Below are positions 1-5,998 of a stretch of DNA of 10,089 nucleotides, one piece after another. The DNA lies in NCBI GenBank assembly GCA_963519075.1, contig CAUQMH010000055.1, positions 1 to 10,089 of the forward strand, given 5' to 3'. How positions within the stretch are numbered: position 1 is the first letter of the stretch; each line of letters opens with the position of its first letter. The stretch is from JABCPE02 sp963519075 (GTDB lineage Bacteria; Bacteroidota; Bacteroidia; Flavobacteriales; Weeksellaceae). The translations under genes and the position numbers were made by a program. The notes beneath the pieces are model-generated. The model searched no databases and was not told the DNA's origin. It worked only from the letters and a program-made list of their open reading frames with translations.

Positions 1-265
1 GGTAAATGATGAAAATAGCGCCTATATGACCCGCGAAATAGCTATAAAAGAGGCTATTATGGGAGGCTATACCACAGGTGCTGTGATGCAGGCGTTTAAA
101 CAATACGCTCAAAATCATACCTTTACGAAGGATGATTTGGTGGTGCTTATTTTCCCAGACCACGGCTCTAAATACATGACCAAAGTATACAGCGATGAGT
201 GGATGGCGGAAATGGGCTTTACCCATAGTGAAATGGCTAAATATAAAGAAGCTATTATAATATAA
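1..265 (+). CDS. capA: C-terminal end of a cystathionine-beta-synthase-like PLP enzyme, probable cysteate synthase (5' truncated)
   Basis: Only the last ~87 codons are in the window; the reading frame is open from base 2, so the apparent ATG at 26 is internal. The visible part resembles the end of the catalytic domain of fold-type II PLP beta-replacement enzymes (cysteine synthase and cystathionine beta-synthase). It has a GGYTTGA segment like the GGSSGA region of the family, then a VVLIFPDHGSKYMTKVY stretch and a DEWM motif, both typical of the CBS branch. The protein stops soon after, so it has no C-terminal Bateman (CBS-pair) domain. The Bacteroidota cysteate synthase CapA, which makes cysteate from O-phosphoserine and sulfite, is as I recall a close relative of cystathionine beta-synthase. 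The alpha-oxoamine synthase starting 33 nt downstream supports that role. Plain cystathionine beta-synthase or cysteine synthase remains possible because the N-terminal active site is missing. The family is secure; the substrate is inferred. Confidence 0.6.
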   Translation, partial: VNDENSAYMTREIAIKEAIMGGYTTGAVMQAFKQYAQNHTFTKDDLVVLIFPDHGSKYMTKVYSDEWMAEMGFTHSEMAKYKEAIII

Positions 266-298
266 AAATTTGATTACGAATAAATTAGAAAAAAAATT

Positions 299-1558
299 AT
301 GGATATTTTTGAAAGAATTAAACAAAATCCAGGACCATTGGGTCAGTTTGCGGATTATGGTGAAGGATATTTTATTTTCCCAAAATTAGAAGGGAAAATC
401 GGGCCAAGAATGAAATTTCAAGGGAAAGAAGTAGTTTTCTGGTCTGCCAATGACTATTTGGGGCTTTGTAACCACCCAGAAGTTTTGGAAGCAGATGCCA
501 AAGCAGCAGCAGAATATGGAATGTTCTATCCAATGGGGGCGAGAGCGATGTCTGGTGAAACAGAAGGGCACCTGCAGCTGGAGAGAGAATTGGCTGAGTT
601 TGTGGAGAAAGAAGCGGCTTATTTGCTAAACTTCGGTTATCAAGGGATGGTGTCTATCATAGATGCTTTGGTAACGAGGAGAGATGTTATCGTGTATGAT
701 GCTGATTCTCATGCATGTATCATTGACGGAGTAAGACTACATTTCGGAACAAGTTTTACTTACAAGCACAATGATATGGAGAGCTTGGAGAAAAACCTTG
801 AAAGAGCATCGAAAGTAGCAGAAGAAAACGGCGGTGGAATTTTAGTAATTACTGAGGGAGTTTTCGGAATGAGAGGTCAGCAGGGGAAATTAAAGGAAAT
901 CTGCGATTTGAAAAAGAAATTTAATTTCAGATTGTTGGTGGATGATGCTCATGGTTTCGGAACATTAGGAGAAAGAGGTGCTGGAGCTGGTGAGGAGCAA
1001 GGATGCCAAGACCAAATCGATGTGTATTTCTCTACTTTTGCTAAATCAATGGCTGGTTTCGGGGCTTTCGTGGCAGGAGATAAGCAGATTGTAAGATACC
1101 TTAAATTCAACCTTCGTTCTCAGATTTTTGCTAAATCTTTGACAATGCCGATGGTTATCGGAGGATTGAAGAGATTGGAGCTTTTGAGAAGTAGACCAGA
1201 AATTAAGGCTAAACTTTGGGAAAATGTTCGCAAATTACAAAACGGACTTAGAGAAAGAGGATTTAATTTAGGAGAAACAAATACTTGTGTAACGCCTGTA
1301 TTTATCGAAGGTTCGCCAGTGGAAGCAACTCTATTGGTAAAAGACCTGAGAGAGAATTATGGAATTTTCACTTCGGTGGTGGTTTATCCAGTGATTCCAA
1401 AAGGAAACATCTTGCTAAGGCTGATTCCTACGGCATCTCATACCGATGCAGAAATCAACGAAACTCTGGACGCTTTCGCAGCATTGAAAGAAAAACTAGA
1501 TTCAGGGTTTTATAAAGAACAAGAAAAACAAATGGGCTTGAACTTTATGCCGCTTTAA
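299..1558 (+). CDS. capB: Alpha-oxoamine synthase family PLP acyltransferase, probable cysteate-C-fatty-acyltransferase (SPT/KBL-like)
   Basis: A 419-residue fold-type I PLP enzyme of the family that contains serine palmitoyltransferase, 2-amino-3-ketobutyrate CoA ligase, BioF and HemA. These enzymes condense an amino acid with an acyl thioester and release CO2. Visible landmarks are NDYLGL (51-56), a GARAMSGETEGH segment (80-91), the PLP-stacking His138 in DSHAC, Asp215 and His218 in VDDAHGFG, and the Schiff-base Lys249 in TFAKS. The Asp-to-Lys spacing of 34 equals that of Sphingomonas serine palmitoyltransferase as I recall it (Asp231, Lys265). Its place after a CBS-like gene points to cysteate as the amino acid, giving 3-dehydrocapnine, the precursor of outer-membrane sulfonolipids that affect gliding in this phylum. 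Serine palmitoyltransferase or KBL are the alternatives; the residues I can read do not decide between them. The start ATG follows an A-rich stretch, as is normal in this phylum. Confidence 0.65.
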   Translation: MDIFERIKQNPGPLGQFADYGEGYFIFPKLEGKIGPRMKFQGKEVVFWSANDYLGLCNHPEVLEADAKAAAEYGMFYPMGARAMSGETEGHLQLERELAEFVEKEAAYLLNFGYQGMVSIIDALVTRRDVIVYDADSHACIIDGVRLHFGTSFTYKHNDMESLEKNLERASKVAEENGGGILVITEGVFGMRGQQGKLKEICDLKKKFNFRLLVDDAHGFGTLGERGAGAGEEQGCQDQIDVYFSTFAKSMAGFGAFVAGDKQIVRYLKFNLRSQIFAKSLTMPMVIGGLKRLELLRSRPEIKAKLWENVRKLQNGLRERGFNLGETNTCVTPVFIEGSPVEATLLVKDLRENYGIFTSVVVYPVIPKGNILLRLIPTASHTDAEINETLDAFAALKEKLDSGFYKEQEKQMGLNFMPL

Positions 1559-1568
1559 AAATGATTTA

Positions 1569-1610
1569 AAATCCAATATTGAGCAAATCAATGTTGGATT
1601 TTTTTATTTT
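1569..1610 (+). terminator. Rho-independent terminator after the acyltransferase gene
   Basis: A 12-bp stem pairs 1569-1580 with 1590-1601 (one T-G pair) around a 9-nt loop and runs straight into a T-rich tract. It lies 11 nt after the stop codon and separates the PLP enzyme pair from the receptor gene. The T tract overlaps the presumed -7 box of the next gene. Confidence 0.75.
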
Positions 1611-1612
1611 TG
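1605..1612 (+). promoter_or_regulatory. Possible Bacteroidota -7 box for the TonB-dependent receptor
   Basis: TATTTTTG fits the TAnnTTTG consensus and lies 16 nt before the ATG at 1629. A TTG at 1579-1581 is the only -33 candidate and its spacing (23 nt) is long. The box sits in the T tract of the upstream terminator, so the match could be chance. Confidence 0.4.
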
Positions 1613-1628
1613 TAAAAAATATTTTTTG

Positions 1629-3848
1629 ATGAGAATAATTATTCTATTGGGGCTGTCGGCTTTTCCTGTTTTGGGATATTCTCAGACGGAAGAAGAGGAA
1701 CCAAAGGAAAAACAGATAGAAGAGGTGGTTTTTCAGAAAAAAGCCAAATCCACAGACCTTACCAATGTGCAGATTTCCTCGGAGGAGGTGAAGGAGGCGG
1801 CTACGGTTTCGGGGGGCGTGGAAACCCTTCTGAAAACCTTGCCATCGGTAAATTCAAATGCAGAGCTGAGCTCGCAGTATATGGTACGCGGTGGGAATTT
1901 CGATGAAAATCTTACCTATATCAATGATGTGGAAATCCTCAGGCCGCTTCTCATCAGAAACAGCCAGCAGGAGGGGATGAGTATCATCAATCCTGATATG
2001 GTCTCTACGGTTAATTTCTCTGCGGGAGGCTTTGAGGCGAAATATGGCGACAAGATGTCTTCGGTGCTTAATATTTATTATCGCCAGCCAAGAGGTTTCG
2101 AACTCTCTGGTGAGGCATCACTCATTGGCGGCAGGCTGACTTTGGGAATGGCATCCAAAGACCAAAAACTTTCGGTTCTATTCGGTGCGAGGTACAGAAA
2201 CACGAATTTGGTCTTAAATACGCTGAACGAAAATACCGATTTTAATCCAAAATATTTTGATTTTCAGACTTATATAAATTATAAATTTAATCCGAAATGG
2301 AATTTGTCCTTTCTGGGCTATTGGATGAATAATATCTATGAAATGCGCCCAAAAGAAAGGAGCATAGATTTTGGGACTTTGCAAAATCCTATTACGCTGG
2401 ATGTCTATTATGACGGGAAGGAGGAAGACAAGTATAAAAATATGATGGGAACGGTTTCGCTGAATTTTATTCCGAATGAAAAATGGGCGTTTTCTTGGGA
2501 TAATTTCGCCTATCAAAACAGAGAGCGAGAATATTATACCATTTCATCGGCATTTAGATTGTTCGTGCCGAACGCTTCCACAGGCTATTATACAGCATCT
2601 TATGATATAGGAGGACAGACAGACCATGCGAGGAATGATGTTTTGCTCAGGACTTTTGGGTCTCAGTTTAAAGTAAAATTTTCTCCTTCGGTCAATACCA
2701 AAATAGAAGTAGGTGCAAAGATAGAATCTGAAAAACTGCAAGATGCTACCAACGAATGGCGATATGTGTCTTACAGTGGATATAGTTTCCCTATCCAAAA
2801 TTATCCATTTGGGATTTTAAATTCTGCTCCTTTGGACTTAAATTACAGCATTAGTGGAATGAACGATGTAAGTGCTACAAGGTTTTCAGCTTTTGCTCAA
2901 TATTCCAAAAAATTCCTCTGGGGCGGGCATAAAATGTTTGTGAATGCAGGTGCGAGGGTGCAGAACTGGAGTTTTAATAAAGAATTTCTGTTTTCTCCAA
3001 GATTTCAGCTGGCTGTAAAGCCTGACTGGGAGACAGATATGCTGTTTCGTTTCGCGGCAGGGGTCTATTATCAGGCGCCTTATTATAGAGAAATCAAATC
3101 CCTTAATGGAAGTTTGGACAGTTCTATCAAGGCTCAAAAGTCCCTGCATTTTGTCCTTGCTAATGATTATGAATTTTCATGGAAAGACCGACCATTTAAG
3201 CTGACTACGGAGCTTTATTATAAGAAAATGAGCAGCTTGATGCCTTATTATATGGACAATATGCGCATAAGATATTCAGGGAAAAATAACGCGAAGGGCT
3301 ATGCGTACGGTGTGGATGCGAGATTGTTCGGGGAGTTTGTTCCTGGGGTGGATTCTTGGATTTCTGTGGGATATTCCAGAATTTATGAAAATATTGATAA
3401 CAAGGGTTTTATCCCTCGCCCTACCGACCAGCGTTTTCGTGTGTCGATGTTTTATCAGGACTATATGCCAAAATTCCCAAGCATGAGGGTAAATCTTACT
3501 TTGGTCTATGCGAGCGGACTTCCTACAGGAACGCCGATATTATTTAATGCAGATGGTACGCCTAATTTTGATACGGCATATCATTTCCAAAAAACATTGA
3601 CTTCGTATAAGCGCGTGGATATAGGGCTTACCAAGATTTTTATAGACCAGAAAGATTATAAGCCAAAGAGTGTTTTTTGGTCTAAATTCAAGGAATTAAG
3701 TCTTGGAGTTCAGGTTTTTAATGCATTTAATATTCATAATACCGTTGCTAATCAATGGATAAATGACATAGAGACAGGCTATTATTATCCTGTTCCTGTG
3801 CGATTGACAGGGCGTTTTTTCAATGCGAAATTGGAGTTTAAATTCTAA
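1629..3848 (+). CDS. TonB-dependent outer-membrane receptor with plug domain
   Basis: The protein has 739 residues from the ATG at 1629; an in-frame TTG just before it is less likely as a start. A signal peptide occupies about residues 1-18 (hydrophobic core, then GYSQT). A short acidic linker and IEEVVF (30-35) follow, the latter possibly serving as TonB box. The plug domain spans about 45-150, including YMVRGGNFDENLTYINDVEI (84-103) and VSTVNFSAGGFEAKYGDKMSS. The rest is a beta-barrel rich in aromatic residues, ending in Phe (NAKLEFKF), as expected for insertion by the BAM complex. The protein should take up a scarce nutrient such as a siderophore, metal complex or oligomer, using TonB-ExbBD energy. 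The substrate cannot be read from sequence: no SusD partner, lipoprotein or Fur-regulated neighbour is present. It lacks the N-terminal carboxypeptidase-regulatory-like domain that many receptors of this phylum carry, and it appears to be transcribed alone. Confidence 0.9.
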   Translation: MRIIILLGLSAFPVLGYSQTEEEEPKEKQIEEVVFQKKAKSTDLTNVQISSEEVKEAATVSGGVETLLKTLPSVNSNAELSSQYMVRGGNFDENLTYINDVEILRPLLIRNSQQEGMSIINPDMVSTVNFSAGGFEAKYGDKMSSVLNIYYRQPRGFELSGEASLIGGRLTLGMASKDQKLSVLFGARYRNTNLVLNTLNENTDFNPKYFDFQTYINYKFNPKWNLSFLGYWMNNIYEMRPKERSIDFGTLQNPITLDVYYDGKEEDKYKNMMGTVSLNFIPNEKWAFSWDNFAYQNREREYYTISSAFRLFVPNASTGYYTASYDIGGQTDHARNDVLLRTFGSQFKVKFSPSVNTKIEVGAKIESEKLQDATNEWRYVSYSGYSFPIQNYPFGILNSAPLDLNYSISGMNDVSATRFSAFAQYSKKFLWGGHKMFVNAGARVQNWSFNKEFLFSPRFQLAVKPDWETDMLFRFAAGVYYQAPYYREIKSLNGSLDSSIKAQKSLHFVLANDYEFSWKDRPFKLTTELYYKKMSSLMPYYMDNMRIRYSGKNNAKGYAYGVDARLFGEFVPGVDSWISVGYSRIYENIDNKGFIPRPTDQRFRVSMFYQDYMPKFPSMRVNLTLVYASGLPTGTPILFNADGTPNFDTAYHFQKTLTSYKRVDIGLTKIFIDQKDYKPKSVFWSKFKELSLGVQVFNAFNIHNTVANQWINDIETGYYYPVPVRLTGRFFNAKLEFKF

Positions 3849-3850
3849 TA

Positions 3851-3882
3851 AAAAAACCACTGAATTAATTCAGTGGTTTTTT
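3851..3882. terminator. Perfect palindrome, bidirectional terminator between the receptor gene and tyrS
   Basis: The 32 bases form a perfect inverted repeat: A6-CCACTGAATT followed by its exact complement ending in T6. Each strand therefore gives a hairpin followed by a run of T. It starts 3 nt after the receptor stop and ends 19 nt beyond the tyrS stop, serving both convergent genes. Confidence 0.9.
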
Positions 3883-3901
3883 GTGGATTAAATATTTTGG
3901 G

Positions 3902-5194
3902 TTAAATAACTTTTACTACGAAATAGTTTTTCTTTCCTTTTTGAAGAAGAAGGAATTTCCCATTGATGAGGTTTTCCTCGCTCGTGATGAAGCTTTCATC
4001 TACTTTGGTTTTGTTCACCGAGATAGAATTTCCTGCAAGTTCTCTCTTGGCTTCACCTTTTGAGGAAAGGAAACCAGTCTTTTCTGAAAGCAGACTCACG
4101 ATATCCGCACCGATGATTTCTTGTTTGCTGACTTCTTTTTGTGGAACGCCATCAAAAACTTCAAGGAAAGTTTGTTCGTCAAGTTTTTTCAAGTCGTCCG
4201 AAGTAGAATTTCCGAAAAGAATTTTTGAAGCCTGAATAGCCTTGTCCAATTCTGCTTTTCCGTGAACCAAAATAGTAAGTTCTTCGGCTAATTTATTTTG
4301 TAAAACTCTTAAATGCGGTGCCTCGCTATGTTGAGCTGTCAGCTGTTCAATTTCTTCTTTTGGAAGCATCGTGAAAATCTTGATATATCGCTCTGCATCG
4401 GCATCAGAAGTGTTTATCCAGTATTGGTAGAATTTGTAAGGCGAAGTTTTTTCTGGGTCAAGCCATACATTTCCACCTTCGGATTTTCCGAATTTTGTTC
4501 CATCAGCTTTCGTAATCAGCGGACAAGTAAGCGCATAGGCTTTTCCTCCTGCGATACGGCGGATAAGCTCCGTTCCAGTGGTGATATTTCCCCATTGGTC
4601 AGACCCTCCCATCTGTAGCGTAAGGCTTTTTTCTTGGTATAAATGCAAGAAATCATACCCTTGTAGAAGCTGATAAGAGAACTCTGTAAAAGACATTCCG
4701 TCTGTGTTTTCATTTGGGTCAAAACGCTTTTTCACAGAATCTTTTGCCATCATATAATTTACAGTGATGTGCTTTCCGATATCTCTGATGAAAGAGAGGA
4801 ATGAAAAATTCTTCATCCAATCATAGTTATTGATAAGTTCCGCTTTGTTAGGGCTTTCGCTCTCAAAATCAAGGAATTTGGCTAATTGTTTTTTTATTCC
4901 TTCTATATTGTGCGCTAGAGTTTCCTCAGTAAGCAGGTTTCTTTCAACGGATTTTCCAGACGGGTCGCCTATCATTCCTGTCGCGCCACCTACCAGAGCA
5001 TAAGGTTTGTGCCCACAGTTTTGGAAATGGCGAAGCATCATCACTCCTACCAAATGTCCTATGTGTAAAGAGTCGGCTGTGGGGTCGATTCCTACATAAG
5101 CCGAACGCAATCCTTCTAAAAGATGTTCCTCAGTTTCGGGCATAATATCCTGAATCATACCACGCCAACGCAGTTCTTCTACGAAATTTTTCAT
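3902..5194 (-). CDS. tyrS: Tyrosyl-tRNA synthetase
   Basis: This cytoplasmic class I aminoacyl-tRNA synthetase charges tRNA-Tyr with tyrosine. At 430 residues it is of usual bacterial length. The Rossmann core has Tyr33 and Asp37 in AYVGIDPTADSL, the HIGH signature at 44-47, and GDPSGK (76-81). The tyrosine pocket shows Tyr174, Gln178 and Asp181 in SYQLLQGYDF, then QMGGSDQWGN (194-203). The KMSKS loop reads KFGKS (234-238), the form found in many bacterial TyrRS. The helical anticodon-binding region follows, and residues about 365-430 form an S4-type RNA-binding domain. The start ATG directly follows AAAA, with no Shine-Dalgarno sequence. The gene is divergent from luxS and convergent with the receptor gene, so it is probably monocistronic. 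Its roughly 140-nt leader carries a candidate attenuator, described separately. Confidence 0.97.
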   Translation of the reverse strand: MKNFVEELRWRGMIQDIMPETEEHLLEGLRSAYVGIDPTADSLHIGHLVGVMMLRHFQNCGHKPYALVGGATGMIGDPSGKSVERNLLTEETLAHNIEGIKKQLAKFLDFESESPNKAELINNYDWMKNFSFLSFIRDIGKHITVNYMMAKDSVKKRFDPNENTDGMSFTEFSYQLLQGYDFLHLYQEKSLTLQMGGSDQWGNITTGTELIRRIAGGKAYALTCPLITKADGTKFGKSEGGNVWLDPEKTSPYKFYQYWINTSDADAERYIKIFTMLPKEEIEQLTAQHSEAPHLRVLQNKLAEELTILVHGKAELDKAIQASKILFGNSTSDDLKKLDEQTFLEVFDGVPQKEVSKQEIIGADIVSLLSEKTGFLSSKGEAKRELAGNSISVNKTKVDESFITSEENLINGKFLLLQKGKKNYFVVKVI

Positions 5195-5252
5195 TTTTAA
5201 TGAAATTTAAAAATTAGTAATAAATTGTTTGGAAATTAGTTTTTTCAGCTTT

Positions 5253-5286
5253 AAAAATAAAAATTCACTCGGATGAAAATCCGAGT
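5253..5286 (-). terminator. Terminator-like hairpin in the tyrS leader (candidate attenuator)
   Basis: Read on the minus strand, ACTCGGAT-TTTC-ATCCGAGT forms a perfect 8-bp stem (5286-5279 with 5274-5267) and is followed by GAA and then a T-rich run with one A (5263-5253). It lies about 60 nt before the tyrS ATG, inside the presumed transcript. On the plus strand no T run follows, so it would only act on leftward transcription. It could attenuate tyrS or end a short leader transcript. The structure is clear; the function is inferred. Confidence 0.55.
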
Positions 5287-5321
5287 TATTCATGTTCTTC
5301 TATGATGTGTTTTAAACTCAT
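5286..5321 (-). CDS. Short upstream ORF in the tyrS leader, possible leader peptide MSLKHIIEEHE
   Basis: An ATG preceded by TTAAAAA, a typical start context for this phylum, opens an 11-codon frame ending in TAA. It begins about 20 nt after a TAnnTTTG -7 box, and its last stop-codon base is the first base of the terminator-like hairpin. This order (promoter, tiny ORF, hairpin, T run, synthetase gene) is that of a leader-peptide attenuator. The peptide has two His, two Ile and three Glu codons but no Tyr codon, so classical control by stalling at tyrosine codons does not fit. Such a short frame can arise by chance; the arrangement around it is the only evidence. Confidence 0.4.
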   Translation of the reverse strand: MSLKHIIEEHE

Positions 5322-5341
5322 TTTTTAATCGGAAAACAGCA

Positions 5342-5349
5342 CAAAGGTA
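5342..5349 (-). promoter_or_regulatory. Bacteroidota -7 box for the tyrS leader transcript
   Basis: The minus strand reads TACCTTTG, an exact match to TAnnTTTG. Transcription would begin near 5336 and give a leader of about 140 nt before tyrS. I see no TTG at the usual -33 distance. No better -7 match lies between the leader hairpin and tyrS. Confidence 0.55.
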
Positions 5350-5424
5350 AAGAAAATATTTATTTTATTAGAAATATTGTTCAAAAGTTTTTCGGAATCA
5401 AGGCAAAATAATGAATATAAATCT

Positions 5425-5432
5425 TATTTTTG
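5425..5432 (+). promoter_or_regulatory. Possible Bacteroidota -7 box for luxS
   Basis: TATTTTTG matches TAnnTTTG and ends 18 nt before the luxS ATG, which implies a very short untranslated leader. No clear -33 TTG is seen. The distance to the divergent tyrS -7 box is about 75 bp. Confidence 0.5.
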
Positions 5433-5450
5433 TTGTTTAAAATCAATTTT

Positions 5451-5927
5451 ATGGAAAGAATAGCAAGTTTTACTGTAGATCATCTGAAAATGCAGAGAGG
5501 AATTTTCGTTTCTCGTAAAGATCATGTCGGAAATGAAGTGCTTACTTCGTTTGATATCAGAATGAAAAGACCATACAAAGAGCCTGTTTTAGGGATTGCA
5601 GAAATCCACACGATGGAGCATCTGGCGGCTACATGGCTCAGAAACAGTGATTGGAAAGATAAAGTTATCTACTGGGGACCAATGGGCTGTATGACAGGGA
5701 ATTACCTTATTTTGGCTGGCGACTACGAATCAAAGGACATTGTAGAGCTGATGACCAGAATGTTTAAATTCATCAGTGAGTTTGAGGGCGATATCCCAGG
5801 CGCATCTGAGGTAGAGTGCGGAAATGTCTACTGTAACAACCTTCTGATGGCAAGATACGAAGCAAAAAAATACTTGGAAGAGGTGCTTCTTAACCTAAAA
5901 GATGAAAATCTAAATTATCCGCAGTAA
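5451..5927 (+). CDS. luxS: S-ribosylhomocysteine lyase (autoinducer-2 synthesis)
   Basis: LuxS splits S-ribosylhomocysteine into homocysteine and DPD, the precursor of autoinducer-2, in the activated methyl cycle. The start at 5451 gives 158 residues beginning MERIASFTVDH, which lines up with the conserved SFTVDH start of the family; an upstream in-frame TTG at 5430 would add residues with no family counterpart. The metal site is complete: His53 and His57 in HTMEH and Cys123 in VECGN. The catalytic Glu56 and Cys80 (PMGCMTG) are present, as is the SFDIRMKRP segment with the substrate-binding Arg. It is a single-gene unit with its own putative promoter and terminator; no pfs/mtnN or metabolic partner adjoins it. 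Whether it serves signalling or only recycles methyl-cycle products cannot be told from sequence. Confidence 0.97.
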   Translation: MERIASFTVDHLKMQRGIFVSRKDHVGNEVLTSFDIRMKRPYKEPVLGIAEIHTMEHLAATWLRNSDWKDKVIYWGPMGCMTGNYLILAGDYESKDIVELMTRMFKFISEFEGDIPGASEVECGNVYCNNLLMARYEAKKYLEEVLLNLKDENLNYPQ

Positions 5928-5956
5928 TGTATTGTATGTGAGGTGGTTGTAATTTA

Positions 5957-5998
5957 AAAATGGTATTTTCGTAAAAGAAAATACCATTTTGTTTTTTT
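5957..5998. terminator. Strong bidirectional terminator between luxS and the WG-like gene
   Basis: A perfect 14-bp stem (5957-5970 with 5977-5990) encloses the 6-nt loop GTAAAA, followed by G and seven T (5992-5998). On the opposite strand the hairpin is followed by TTTTTAAATT, so it can also end the convergent gene. The TAA stop of that gene (5999-5997) overlaps the T run. Confidence 0.9.

Noticed and set aside
1626..1628. TTG as the start of the TonB-dependent receptor.
   Set aside because: The next codon is ATG (1629) and begins a normal signal peptide.
2214..3149. Three minus-strand frames of 84-100 codons opposite the receptor gene.
   Set aside because: The receptor frame is intact and has clear family motifs; these have no signal or domain.
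4313..4618. A 101-codon plus-strand frame opposite tyrS, and a 68-codon minus-strand frame at 4516-4722.
   Set aside because: Both are shadows of the tyrS frame, with Ser/Phe-rich or irregular composition and no recognisable domain.
5329..5333. TCCGA in the tyrS 5' leader (minus strand) could pair with TCGGA in the hairpin's 5' arm as an antiterminator.
   Set aside because: Only 5 bp, easily random; not enough to call a competing structure without comparative support.
5430..5450. Upstream in-frame TTG start for luxS, adding seven residues.
   Set aside because: The ATG at 5451 matches the conserved family N-terminus, and the TTG is part of the -7 box.
5195..5450. Search for a tRNA, T-box or riboswitch in the largest intergenic gap.
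   Set aside because: No cloverleaf, T-box sequence or known riboswitch core seen; only the short ORF, hairpin, repeats and -7 boxes.
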